From the NCBI RefSeq assembly GCF_014633365.1, contig NC_068345.1, positions 15,756,058 through 15,820,057 of the forward strand: 64,000 nt of DNA. Direction: 5' to 3'. The DNA comes from Diospyros lotus (Eukaryota; Streptophyta; Magnoliopsida; Ericales; Ebenaceae). Below, one piece after another: positions 33,347 through 44,560 of the stretch. Each line of letters opens with the position of its first letter. Within the stretch, counting starts at the first letter, position 1. The notes beneath the pieces are model-generated. The model worked only from the letters and a program-made list of their open reading frames with translations. It was not told the origin of the DNA and did no database searches. Position numbers and translations under genes: made by a program.

Positions 33347-34090
33347 TGTAATACCCCAGTTGAACTCAAATATGATGTAATATCTGAGATTATTGGATTC
33401 TAATACTTGAGGAAATAGGTCATTTCAAGGGATTATAGAAGCCTTGAGACAAAGGTTCAATTTCTGAACTAGTGGCAAAATCGTAAATATTGAAGTTGGG
33501 TAAAAGTGTAATTTACCTAAAATCTTGGTGTGCTAAGTGTAATTTATCCATTTTCCAGGGACCAAAAAGTGCAATTTAAAAATAGCCCAGTGACCAAGTT
33601 ACAAGGGTCTAAACACAATTTCGTGAAAAGTTCAGGACAAAGCATCATTTCTTGAAACCTTAAAATATCTCTTCAAAATATATTGGATTTCAAACTCAAA
33701 TGAAATGTAGCTTTGGATCGTTTTGAAGTCCAAGTCCAAGTCTTTGTTAAAGTAAGTCTTCTCCAAGTCTTCTTTAAGTCTTTGCTAGGTCTTTTCCAAG
33801 TATTTTCTAAGTCTTCTCCAAGTCTTTTGCTTAGTCTCCAAGCTAGAGACATATGGCAGGCTTCCATTGGTTATTTGGAAGAAAAGATAAGATCACATGA
33901 TGGCTCATAATGACCCCCTGAGGTGGCATCGCGTGATTGGCCATAAAAACTACTTAGTCTCCAAGTTTGATAAAATCTTTAAACCTTATCTTCAAGGACA
34001 CATGGAAAGCAACCATTGGACTACTTGGAAGCTAAGTTAAGGACTCATGATGACCCTTGAGGTGGTGACACGTGGTTGGTTAGAAAAGTC

Positions 34091-34100
34091 TATAAATAGG
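34091..34100 (+). promoter_or_regulatory. TATA box of the solo LTR
   Basis: TATAAATAGG lies about a third of the way into the 2.16-kb LTR, on the plus strand. It sets the element's orientation. Confidence 0.6.
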
Positions 34101-34353
34101 GGCCTATGTTAATCACAAATCATTTCAAACATTCTAGAGAAGAATCTCTTCCAAATTAAGGGAAACAAATGGGAGGGTCTTGTTCTTGAGAAAAATGAGA
34201 GAATCTTGCAAAAGAAGGAAGAAAATCGGTGGAGAATCGAGAGGGAACAGGCCTCGTCGGAGTTTTCAAGTCTTTCTCAAAGTTCATGTCAAGTAGTCAG
34301 AATACCCATCCCGCTCATTGTAAACCGTGCTTCCTAAGGTAACTAGTCAAGGT

Positions 34354-34508
34354 GAGTGGTTCTTGTGCATGCTTCCTATTGATCATTCTTGGTTTCATTT
34401 GTGAGTGGTTCTTGTGCATGCTTCCTCTTGATCATTCTTGGTTTCGTTTGTGAGTGGTTCTTATGCATGCTCCTGGATTCCTATTGATCACTCTTGGTTT
34501 TCACTTGT
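34354..34508. repeat. 49-bp tandem repeat, three copies, within the solo LTR
   Basis: GAGTGGTTCTTGTGCATGC starts at 34354, 34403 and 34452 (the last copy with changes and a short insertion). Each copy ends with TTGATCATTCTTGGTTTC or a close variant. An AAGTCTTCTCC-type short repeat fills about 33730-33845 of the same LTR. Confidence 0.85.
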
Positions 34509-35620
34509 GGATGGTTGTTGCTTACGTCTTATGTTCCCTTTATTTCGAGCATGTCCTTTCTACTTTGTTGCATCGAGTTTAATCATGACAGCTTACGTGT
34601 GTGGCTTGTGATCATATTCCTTCTGCTTTGTCATACATCTTGTCATTTGGTGGCTGTGGCTAGTTGGTGGCTTGTCGTGTGTGAACTACCACGGGGGCCT
34701 GTGTACGGGGGTTGACCATGTTGGACTGTGTAAGGGGGTTGAGAGGTTAAATCTCATGTTATATTGCTTTTGAGCAAATCTTACCTATTTTATATGCATC
34801 TCGGTATTTGTATTTGTGGCTAGTTGTTGGAATATCACAGGGGATCTCGTGCTCTCGCGGTGAGTTGTGATCTTGGGAGATTCGGTTCTTATTTCTGCAT
34901 AATTCCTAGCAAAGATACATATTGCTCTTGCATGCATAGTTTCTTTCCCTATACCACTCACTTAGATGTTATTATCTAACTCAGGTGTTTCATACCCCTG
35001 GGACATTCAACGTCTCAGGTTTATCAGAAATGCCAGGTGTTCCAGGTTCTGGTTCGAGCAAGGGCAAAAATGTGGTGCTTGGCTAGCTTTGGGTTTTGCA
35101 GCTAGCTTTTGGTTTTATTTCATTATGTAATTTAAGTGATGTATTGTAATAGCAGCTAGGATGCTAGAGCTTGTATTAAATGCGTGGGATGTGTTGGTGT
35201 AATATCTCAATTGGTGCACTTCAAATGCTATATGGTGAAGTTGCCATGATGAGGGATTATTCACTAGCTTGGGCATGTGTTGTAGTTATAACTACAAGTA
35301 GTGAGTTGTGTCTTTTGGGTTTATTAAAAGTTGTATGCGTTTCCTGTACATATAAAGGAATCTAGTGGAAACCCCTTTATTTAGCTTTAGTTAAGCTTTC
35401 AGATTCGATCCAATGCTTCCCGTTGGTAAGGGTTTCCATAACGCCCGTAGGTGATGTCTTAATTATATTTTAAGTTATTGCGTATATGGAAAAGTGGAGC
35501 GTTATAGAGCCACATTCGGAAATATCTCTTTCATTTAAATAAAGCTAGGGTTACAATGTTAACCAGCTATATGCCGTAAAAACAAAAAAAGTAAGACCCG
35601 CCCTAAGGACCAATGGCAGG

Positions 35621-37502
35621 CTAATCCGATCGAGGTGAATCGGGAACCTTGTTTTGTTGCTCGGCATCTCCTTCCGCTTGATCGGCCTCGACTACCCCTT
35701 GAACCCCCTCCAAAGCTTCAACTTCAATGGCTGGATCCGCTGAGCCTAGATCCACAAGTTGACCACCTATTACCTCCTTAGAAGGGTCGCACCCAGTAAA
35801 ATCCAGTAATCCACCCCCGAGCAGAGTAATGAAGCTTGTGCTCGCGCTGCGTCGAAGCCCCCCGGATATTACAGAAGAGCCTCTCTCCTTGCACAAGCCT
35901 CCAAGCTGGCAACCTCTTGGCAGGAAGTGTCTAGTTCCACCTCCAACTCCTTAATCCTCTCGTCCCGCTCGACTAACTTCTGCCGAACCTCGTCCCTCTG
36001 ACCATCCACTCTCAAATATCCAGACGTTACCCTCTCCACCTCCTCATCAGCCGAAGCAGCCCGACCATAAAGGCTGTTAGAGTCAACTTTGGCCTTAGCC
36101 TTTCTTAACTTTGGCTCCACGAGTAATAGGTGAGTGGCATTGGCAGCTTGCAGTTGCAACATCTCCACCCATCGATACAACCCTTCCTCCCCAAGAGAGG
36201 TGAGCCTCTTCTGATGGGCCTCCACAAGGAGCTAGTCCTGGACACATTTCCCCTGTTGAAAGACATGGCTCCAGAGACACCGAGGATCCTGCTCGACGTT
36301 ATTGCAACCCTATAAGCCTGGCCTTGAAACACCCGTTAATTGGGGAGGTGCCGACTATTATCAGCTCAATCTGAGTCCGACGAGCTTGTGGCATCGGTAT
36401 GGTTTTGATCTCGAAGGGCTTACAACGTCGATAGTCGGCGAAGAGTCGGGGACCTTAGTAGCTTGGGTTAGGGAGTCCGACGTGTTAGGAACTTGACCAG
36501 AAGACCCTGGTTCGACAGTTACCTAGTGACTCTTTCACTAGAGGGGTACCTCCTCGGCCTCCGGCGGGGAAAGAGTGCCAGCGGCAACTGCGGTAACTGA
36601 TCGGGCATTAATGGGGCTCCTTGGCTTTGCAGCATTGACTTTCACCCTACTCACAAACACCCCAAATGATACCCTGACACCTTTTTCTTCCATACGCCTC
36701 ACCACTTCTTCCATCATCAAACCCGCCACCTTTTACCCTGAAACATAAAGTCCCAATAAGATTTATCATTGAAAAAAAGCAAAACCCAAATACATAGCGA
36801 CAACGTACCCATATACTCTGCCAAGGTTCGAGGGTCCTCTCCCAGTTCCACGAGCTTCACAGATTCCATCTGAGGGGAATACGTGAAGGCGTTCGCCAGG
36901 GCTTGATCCTCCAGATGTAGACTCCCATACTCCATCTCTAAAAGAGGATTTGGTTTCGATTGCCAGAATAGGGGGTATTTCTCCTTACCTTCCTCGTCTA
37001 GGAAAAATTGAGCTCTTCCTCGCTCGAGCCCACCTTGAAGAAGCCATCCTTAAAATGCTTGAAGAACATGGTAAAGGCTTTCAACACCAATTTCCCCGTA
37101 CGGCTAGTCGCAGAAATCCAAACACCCTGGTAGGCTCTTTTCTAGTGATAGTAGTGGAAGAAGACCGCCTTGTTAGGTCTGCGGCCAAGGAACTCAACCA
37201 GTACCTCAAAACCGCAGATGAAGCCCCCACTGTTTAGGTGCAGTTGTGTCGGGGCAACGTTCATCGCCTCCAATACCAAAATCTGGAACTCAGTCAGAGG
37301 AAGCAGCAAACCACAACCTCATGAATAACACCTCATACATATATAGAAACTTGGAGTCCGGGACTGAATAAACACTTTCCTCCTTGCCATAAAGAAGGTA
37401 GACGAGCTTTTTCCCCCGAACCCTTCTTTCTCCATCCTTCTTCTCTCCCTCTCCGCTCCAGGAGGTGATCTTTCCCCTTACCACGGCCAAAGACGAATCC
37501 AT
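35621..37502 (-). pseudogene. antisense extra ORF (copy A) of a Tat-type element
   Basis: Read on the minus strand, the N-terminal part (from 37502: GKKLVYLLYGKEESVYSVPD, then FGVLEAMNVAPTQL-like text across frame shifts) resembles the domain annotated in plant genomes as 'putative gypsy-type transposon / transposase (putative)'. The frame at 36717-36935 (MEYGSLHLEDQALANAF) and then 36538-36729 continue it. The C-terminal part (35869-36225) is a strong coiled coil (LVERDERIKELEVELDTSCQ). Stops and shifts break it. In the complete element at 47772-57425 the matching ORF also lies antisense between integrase and the 3' LTR. Its function is unknown. Confidence 0.65.
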
Positions 37503-38150
37503 AGAGAACTTCGACGCGATCCGGACAATCTCTTCATGTACCTAGTCATATGGACAAGCGAAACTCGAAGTAAAGATAACCATCCATGAGTAGACTAACC
37601 TATTAGGCGGAGCAATCGAACGTTGGAATAAGAATCCCAAGACAAAGGACGGGTTCGTGAAAGAAAGTAAGGGACGTGCACGCATGGGGAAGTGCATACA
37701 AATAGGCGTCACACGAGGCACTGAACAGATGGCCAGCGGCCAACGAAACCCTGCCACGTGTCTCGCAATGAGTACCCTGGCGGACATGCCCGACCTAGGG
37801 CGACGAACCCTTTTGTGCATACAGGCGATGCATTGCACCCTTGGATAGGCACCTCGGTTCCCGAAGCCCATGGAGCCTCGCGCAATCAAATAAGGCCACT
37901 AAAACTAAAACCTGGAGTTAAGGCGCCAAACCCCTCTAGGGAACGACAGCCTAGCCCCATCCCACAAACCAAAATTACAGTCACCACAAACTAGCCAGGA
38001 CATCAAAATTGCAAGAACTGAGTAAGACACACGAAGAAAAAGACAGGAACAAACCATCCCGATAAGGAATTAAGCGCGATTTGTTTTTAACCAAAAAGCA
38101 CTCAACAAAATTACAAGACAAACGTTGAAAATCCATGCTATCATACAAAA
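37503..38150. other. spacer between the two antisense ORFs
   Basis: No domain is recognised. The right part (about 38040-38150) is A-rich in the plus sense and could be the 3' untranslated region of copy B. A 3' LTR would be expected after copy A but is not seen. Confidence 0.4.
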
Positions 38151-39009
38151 TCACGGCTTGACTCGACTTCCCTTAAGAAAGCCAAAATCTGAAAGATCTA
38201 GCTCCGGGAAAGCAATGTGGACATCGGACAGGGCCACTTCATACCCTTCCCTTCTCAACTCTTCCGTTTCAGTCTTCAACTTTGCTATCTTAGACTGAGC
38301 AACAACCAGCTCGGTCCTCGCTCTCATACCCGTCGTCGTCACCTCAGGTTTGGCTAACATCGCCTCTGCCTCCAGCTTCTTGAACTCTGCTTCGGTAGCA
38401 TCCAACTTAAACTGGAGAACACCGACTACATGACCAGCCTCATCAACCTACTTCTTTGCCCCGATAGTAGCTGTTTCCATGACCTTCTTAACCCTTCCAC
38501 TAACCGACTCTTGAGCCCAACGCAACTCATCTTCGTGATCCGCCTTCATCTCAGAAAGAAAAGTCACCACACCCACCTTGAGCAAGCGGCAGTCCATGGA
38601 AAGTTAGAGCACCTGGTGCTTGACCTAATGAAATTTGGCCAACGAGCTAGCACCCGGTAATCCTCTCTGATTCGACGATGGGTGAAGATAGGCGTCAATA
38701 AAGAGGGGTCACTTCGTAACTTCGAGTCCTAAAATGAAACCAAACGACCACCACTCCTAGCAAGATTCGACCATTGGGTGATCGAATCTCCCCATTAGGA
38801 CCATTTTGACGCTTCTTATGCCGAGCCATCTCTTCAGAAATTGTAAGCTCCCTAAGGCTAGTGCCTGGAGTTGTGGTCTCAGCAACCATAGCAGCAGGTT
38901 GTGCAGTAGGAGCAGCAACTATCGGCACAACAAAAGCCTTCCCAGTTGCCTTATCAGCCAAAAATGAGCCTGACGCAACTTTACCTCTCTCCTTGTGAAG
39001 CTTGTCCAT
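38151..39009 (-). pseudogene. antisense extra ORF (copy B), C-terminal half
   Basis: Minus-strand frames at 38695-39009 (MDKLHKERGKVASGSFLAD...) and 38151-38405 (AQSKIAKLKTETEELRREGY, ending HIAFPELDLSDFGFLKGS) give an alanine/threonine-rich middle part and a coiled-coil end. This matches the layout of the C-terminal half of the antisense ORF at 48713-51049. The conserved N-terminal domain is absent before the LTR at 39450. Together with copy A it makes two antisense ORFs in tandem. Confidence 0.6.
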
Positions 39010-39437
39010 CTCTGCAGCTACCTATTTCTTCCTACTACTGAGAAAGTGAGGAAACCCTAACCCAAAAGAAGATCCTTATAAAGATCATTGAAGAACACCT
39101 ATGACACATCCCACAGATCTACCATCACCAAACCGCCACCTATCACGCATCTAAGGGATCACCAGTTACCACCCAGATAATACCCTCATCTTCCAGGAAA
39201 AATGCCTCAAATCTTGAGGCCATGCGTAGTGTGGGTCAGCGCATAGAAAATACTACTTTTCTTTCAAGGTCGGAATGACCTTGAAATGACTCCAGGACCG
39301 CCATTCAATCAAATTCGAAATTAGCCCGGTCGACCGCCTCGGTCACACTTAATCTGACCCTCTAAAACTAGCACATGCAACAAAAATTGCCCAGGCCTCC
39401 CTTTCCTAGCTCGAATGCTCGTTACTTGAGCATCTGA

Positions 39438-39449
39438 CCTGGGGGGCTA
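39438..39449 (+). other. polypurine tract-like site
   Basis: ACCTGGGGGGCTA lies directly before the LTR start TGGACCGTCTGGG. It is the expected place of plus-strand priming. Confidence 0.45.
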
Positions 39450-39935
39450 TGGACCGTCTGGGCCCAATCTCGGTCCTCTTCTTAGGACCAATCTCAGCCC
39501 TCTTCTTAGGCCCAACCTTGGTCCTCCCTCTAAACCTAGCCTCGGTTCAGCGCCAGCTTGCCACGGCATCATTGTGACTCCTACTGGGTATCCGCGTGGT
39601 CGCCTTAGATCCTATCCTCATTGCTACCATGAGGGTCCCGTTGCTACCATGCTACCCCTTGATAACCTCCATCAGGGCTGGATAATTAGTCCCATCACCT
39701 ACAAACGCACAATGCATGCATGCAGGAGGACGTGTCCTCCTTCTATATCAACCAGCTCTCTTAAGAGCCAAGGTATGTTTTGACCTCTAACCCACTGATA
39801 CACTGTCTCTCCTTATTCTCTTACTCACTTGAGCATCGAAGTGCTTGCAGGTGCTAGTCGCTCCCCGGACAGACTCATCGCTGGAGCTCGGGCCCTGCTG
39901 TTACGATCCCGCCTCCGATCATCCTCCTTTGGTCA
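39450..39935 (+). repeat. 3' LTR of the outer gypsy nest
   Basis: It begins TGGACCGTCTGGGCCCAATC. It shares GAGCCAAGGTATGTTTTGAC, GAGCATCGAAGTGCTTGCAG and CCTCCTTTGGTCAGG with the R/U5 part of the LTR at 9421-9878. The U3 parts cannot be aligned by eye. The end is placed where similarity stops, near 39935. Confidence 0.6.
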
Positions 39936-39989
39936 GGAAGGAAGAGAATGTAACTCTATGAGTGCAGTATATTCCTTGATTTGGAGTTG

Positions 39990-40345
39990 GGAAATACCAT
40001 CATATCTTTTGGCTTTCTCTTTCTTTTGGTTTGTCTCTTCATTAGAGTCTTTTTCTTTTCTCTTCTTATCGCCAATCCTCATTTCCTCCAACTATTTTCA
40101 TTACTTCAACTTGCAAAATACACTTGTTGGCTTGAACAAACAAGTTTGCCAATGATGCAAGCTGATCCAGGGCTAGGGATTCTTGTAATGGTATCAATGT
40201 TGCCCCTTGGAGCATTGTAACTGTTGTCGTACTAATTTGTAAGTCTTGTATTTCCAATGTTGTGTTCCTAAAATGATCAACATATTCTCTAAGAGTTTCT
40301 TTACCACTTTTTTGGATTCTAAGTAGATATGCATCATTTTTCCTT
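39990..40345 (-). pseudogene. gag fragment, same family as the second gypsy element
   Basis: On the minus strand, IQKSGKETLREYVDHFRNTT, EIQDLQ and SLANLFVQANKCILQVEVMK can be read from about 40340 down to 40066. The order and spacing follow the gag at 13256-13519 (YIERFRVATQEVRDL ... MTNLFVQAKQFIVQIKIL). Only this part of gag is present and nothing else of the element is seen nearby. Confidence 0.65.
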
Positions 40346-41690
40346 TGTGGTTATTAATAATGAATGTGTTAAGAAATTTGTGTTTTGATTTATGGAGAAA
40401 ATAATCTTGGAAAATATACTTTCAGTAAATTTGGTTTATTGATGATTTCCAAAACATTTTATATAATTCATTTGATATATGTATATCGAAAAACCTCATA
40501 CTTATATATTTATGGATGTCTTTCAAAATCAATAAGTATTGGTTTCGGTTCATCAAGGAATATGAAACTTATAAATTTATTTTTGTTCAAATTGGAGAAC
40601 TTTAGGCTCATATATTCTTACATACTTTAAAACAACAAAATATAGTTTTACATAAATTGAGCTTGATGTAAAATGTTTTGAGAAAATATTTTGAAAGTTC
40701 GACTAAATTCAAGAATCTTTTTAAAGTTTTTCAAGGAAAAGTATTCAAATATTCTTTTAAATCTTCTTCACCTGCCTTTGATCAAAAATAGGTTTGTTAG
40801 TCTTGTATTTCTCAGATTATTTTCAAAATTGATCAAGTATTGATATTATTAGATTAAGTTTCGTAAAAACCTACTTGAACATGTTTTGTAAAAGTTGTGT
40901 TTTCCTTTAGCATAATCGAGTATAGTATTTTTATAATTCAAATCTGTCGATTATCTTTTTTAGCAAACCCTTTTTTCAATCGACTATTAAGATTTCTTAC
41001 TCGAGTAAGTTTTACAAGCTCTATGTATTTTCAAAATCAATTGAGTATTTTTTTGCTATTAAAAAATTCAAGTATTTCCTTAGTCGAGTATGTCTTTCTC
41101 GCAATCGACTAATGTATTTTTAAAATCAAGTATTTATATGTTTTAATCACGTAAAGATTAGATTGTTCATGGCTAAGTCTTTGTGCTTAATTTTAATTGA
41201 GTATTAGTTATTTGAACTTGAGTATATCATTCTGATAGTAGAGTAAGCTTAGCCTAGTAGTCGAGTGCTTAATGCCAAGCTTTTGTGGCTTATGAGTAAG
41301 TTCTGTAATGACTTGATCTTACTCAAGTAAGGCCTTTATATAATTGATTACTTGATTTTTCCAATCGAGTGTGCATTCATTAATCGAGTAAGTCTAGGAC
41401 CTAGTCGAGTAACTGGCATTTGATTTAAAAAATTATAGTCGTTACTTGATTGATGCTCAAAAATGTCAAAATTTTATTATATTTTCACCCCTATTTCGAC
41501 CTTGAAATTAGATTTAATTGAATATTTATGTCTTTCATGGTTATATATAGATTTCTCAAATATCTATATAATAATAATAATAAAATAGTAAATAAATATA
41601 ATATATAATATATATAAATATAATACATTTATATATTCTATATTCATGCGTGACATACATATATATAATATATAATATATCAATAACATA
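40346..41690. other. AT-rich stretch with TCGAGTA motifs, then AT microsatellite
   Basis: There are no genes. Between about 40910 and 41430 the heptamer TCGAGTA and near variants (TTGAGTA, TCGACTA, ACTCGAGTAAG) occur more than a dozen times in both orientations at irregular spacing. I suspect an LTR fragment. From about 41565 to 41690 the sequence is TAA/TATA microsatellite. Confidence 0.5.
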
Positions 41691-43270
41691 TATTCTTTGT
41701 ATGTAGCATGAACCAGTGGACTTGAAGTAAGGCTAATTGCAATTTGACTTGGAGACCAAATTAAGAAGTCCAAATTAGGGCCCACACATGTGCACATTGA
41801 AAGCGAAATTGAAGTCTAGAAGCGTGAAGCCCACTATTATCAAACTGAAGCCCACAATTGAATATTAAATTAAAGCCTAGCTAAGCCCATGGAGAAGAAA
41901 TACATGGAGACAACAGTTAGGGTGCGGTCACATACATGAGAAATTGCTCTAAGAAGATCACGAGTCCGCATGCCTCATAAAGCCATTTCAAGACAACATG
42001 CTGAATTTGGTAGAGAATGGACAAAAGTACTATGCAGAATGTTTCAGAGGATTATCAGGAGATTTGAAAGTTTCTGTTGCCAGTGGCTTATAAATAGACT
42101 AGAGTATCAAGAAGAGAAAAGAATCCCCATCCGCCTTTTGACCAGAATAAGGGGACAAGAGCATTTTTCACGTTCTTTACATTTTGTTATGTTATTTTCT
42201 TTTTGTTCTTTCATTCCAGTAGTGTTGTTTCTTCATTTTGTTCCATCAACACAGTGTTCTTCATTTCTGTTAGCTACATTCAACAATTTCTTTTCATGCT
42301 CGTTTACATTCTACAACTCTCATTGACTATTCATTTACATTTCTGTACTTTTAATTTCTGTATTTACATTCCAACACTTTAATTCTTATCTCTTTAATTT
42401 TTAGTTGGAGATGTGTGGCTAAGCTTAAACTTGGGCTAAGGCAAGGACTGTGTCCAGTGCTACTATTTGCCTAAGTGAGCCGAACTCCTATATTGAACTA
42501 ACAGAATGCTGATTTGAGTTGAGAAATATGTGTGTATTGAATCTTTGGGTTTGGATTGAATCTTAAGCCTAACTTAGAGTCTCCATGCCATGTATGGAGG
42601 TTACTTAAGCTGGAGATGCTTTCATACCCAAGCTCGAATGATTAATCTGAATCTTCCAATCTTGTTTATTAATCACGATCCAATTTATGGTAGTTGCTTA
42701 ATTTAGACTCTCTCATGTCATGTATGGAGAGTGCTTAACCTAGAACTGTAATGATCTTGAATTGTGGTTACTTATCAGATCTCAAATGTGTGTTAATCTG
42801 TATTTCAATTTATGATAGTTGCTTAATCTAGACTCTCTCATGCCATGTATGGAGAGTGCTTAACTTAGAACTATCATTATCTTAGAATACAGTTAACTGC
42901 ATAACCTCAATTTTAATCAATCGATGTTAATATTTTGATATCTCTTTGGTAAATCAGCAGGCTGGTACAAAAATTGCCCTGTCCTAAGATTTGTCCATTC
43001 ATATATAGTCTTGCTTAGTTGCATTTTTTTGTATTTAGATCATTTTAGATGAATTAGCTTGACAACCTAATTTATATCGCGGCTCTATTTTCATTTGATT
43101 AACGATCTCCTAGTGAATCGACCTGGACTTTTCTAGAAAATTAAATTGTGCTACGGCGCACACTCGGACACTGGTGAGTATAAACGCTCTGTGCTTGCAT
43201 GTTTGATTTTTTTCTTTATTTGTTTTTGTGTGTTTGTTTAATAAATTGCACAGAGTTAAGCGCAGTCAAA

Positions 43271-43292
43271 TTTTGGCGTCGTTGCCGAGGAG
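43271..43292 (+). other. primer-binding site of the Athila-like element
   Basis: TTTTGGCGTCGTTGCCGAGG differs by two bases from the Athila-type TTTTGGCGCCGTTGCCGGGG. It follows an LTR end AGCGCAGTCA. Confidence 0.7.
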
Positions 43293-43463
43293 ATTGGTGA
43301 TGGAATTAGTGATGCGAAAAAAAAAAAAACATATTGTAGTTTAGTTTCTTTTGTTTTGTTGTTGTTATTAATACATGAGACATAGGTTGGGTAAGATTCA
43401 TTGTTAGAATTCTTATCTACATTTTCACATTCATATTTAATTATGTCTTAGTATCTTAATTAC

Positions 43464-44213
43464 ATGTTTGTGTTTGGAAATGCTCTTGGTTATCATAATC
43501 CCATTGAGAAAAATATTTCCAAACCATTTAATGATTACCTGAACCCTCATAGGCAACCAACTTCATGCTACACCACATTTTCGGCTATTCACCATGATTT
43601 TAACTTGAACCCTACTACTAGGTTGGATTATTTAAGTGGAGTTGTTAGAGTTGGAAAATTTTTAAAATTTTAATGAGATAGAGGTGAGATGCTCAGTGTG
43701 CAAGTCTTCAAATCATCAAACAGATGATTGTCCTACCATACCTGTTCTTAAAGATTTCTAAAGGAGCAACCATCTAATTTTCAAACACATCACAGTGATG
43801 GGAGGTTTTCTTTTAACCATTTGAATCATCCATGGAACAATGACTCTGAGTTCCAATCTCATGAACCTTTTCCTCCAGCACCTCACCAATTTGAATTAGA
43901 ACAAGGGTTTACATCCAGCGAGTACCACCCTCAAGATGAGCAATTTTTAAATGATACCCTTCAAAAATTCAGGGAAGGTCAAAGGAGATTTAATGCACAT
44001 GTGGCCGAATTTCAAGACCAAACTACTACAGCCATAGGTGACATTCTTGATCAGTTGACCTTGTTAACAGAGACCTTGAGCATGAGTGATCCTTGTGAGT
44101 TTCCAACCCAACCTAATCAAGATTCTATAGGTCAATGTGTTGGAGAGGAACTTTCATCCAGTGATACCATTTTAGAAGAAGAAGTTCGGGAGAAGGATGA
44201 TGATAAGATCTAG
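43464..44213 (+). pseudogene. gag remnant of the Athila-like element
   Basis: Frame 43464-43673 gives a short N-terminal-like piece. At about 43690-43735 a zinc knuckle CSVCKSSNHQTDDC fits CX2CX4HX4C. Frame 43821-44213 (MNHPWNNDSEFQ... FREGQRRFNAHVAEFQDQTT) is a glutamine- and acid-rich gag tail with a helical stretch. The pieces are in different frames, and the gag core is missing. Confidence 0.6.
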
Positions 44214-44560
44214 AAGTTGAAATGTCAAGATGTCATAGGTCTATCCACATTTGAGCCTAACTTTCTGATCTTTAGTTTGGTTTACATAGGGGATCAAATT
44301 AAACCAGACATGTGTGAGGTGTTTGTGCAAATTAGTATGCCACATTTTGATGTAATAGATCCCCAACACCTCTGAATGACACATTTTCAAAAGATGGTCG
44401 TGCTTTTGTAAGGAAAATTCAATTGCATCATTTTGAAAATAATGTTATAAGTGGTTTAAAGCATTTAATGATTGTTGTGATTCGAAGTGCAACCACTTAT
44501 TTGATCCTTAATTAGAAGAAGAGGAAAAAGCAATTGAAAAAAAATAATAAGAATAAAAGG

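Larger units (their letters stand above)
33347..35506 (+). mobile_element. solo LTR, 2160 bp
   Basis: It starts TGTAATACCCC and ends GGAGCGTTATA, where GGAGCGTTACA would be expected. The flanks GAGAC (33342-33346) and GAGCC (35507-35511) are a 5-bp duplication with one mismatch. The plus strand has a core promoter TATAAATAGG at 34091. Long LTRs opening TGTAATACCCC and ending GTTACA are typical of plant chromoviruses (Tekay/Del type), which is my best guess. There is no coding sequence inside. Confidence 0.7.
9421..39935 (+). mobile_element. outer Ty3/gypsy Tat-type retrotransposon, nested and decayed
   Basis: The plus strand carries, in order, an LTR, a PBS, gag, protease, RT, RNase H, a second RNase H, integrase, an 88-bp tandem array, antisense extra ORFs and an LTR. 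The second RNase H, 3' tandem repeats and antisense ORF are known hallmarks of the Tat group. Five younger insertions split it: 11669 to about 19397, 21845-23256, 25320-32340, 33347-35506, and those inside the first of these. Removing the insertion at 21845-23256 restores an uninterrupted integrase frame. The two LTRs share only their first bases and their R/U5 part, so the unit may be a composite of two related elements. Confidence 0.7.
41700..44560 (+). mobile_element. Athila-like Ty3/gypsy element, 5' part only
   Basis: An LTR-like region (about 41700-43268) holds a TATA-like CTTATAAATAGAC at about 42088. It also has a thrice repeated TCTCTCATG.CATGTATGGAGAGTGCTTAA segment (about 42700-42860). 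It is followed by a PBS at 43271 and gag remnants at 43464-44213. No protease, RT or integrase follows, so it is heavily truncated. The LTR start cannot be fixed because no second LTR is present. Confidence 0.55.

Noticed and set aside
36950..37237. 95-aa plus-strand frame
   Set aside because: The minus strand reads the antisense ORF of the Tat element through the same bases, so the plus frame is a shadow.
41970..42326. 118-aa frame in the Athila-like LTR
   Set aside because: It contains the TATA region and T-rich leader of the LTR, with no domain.
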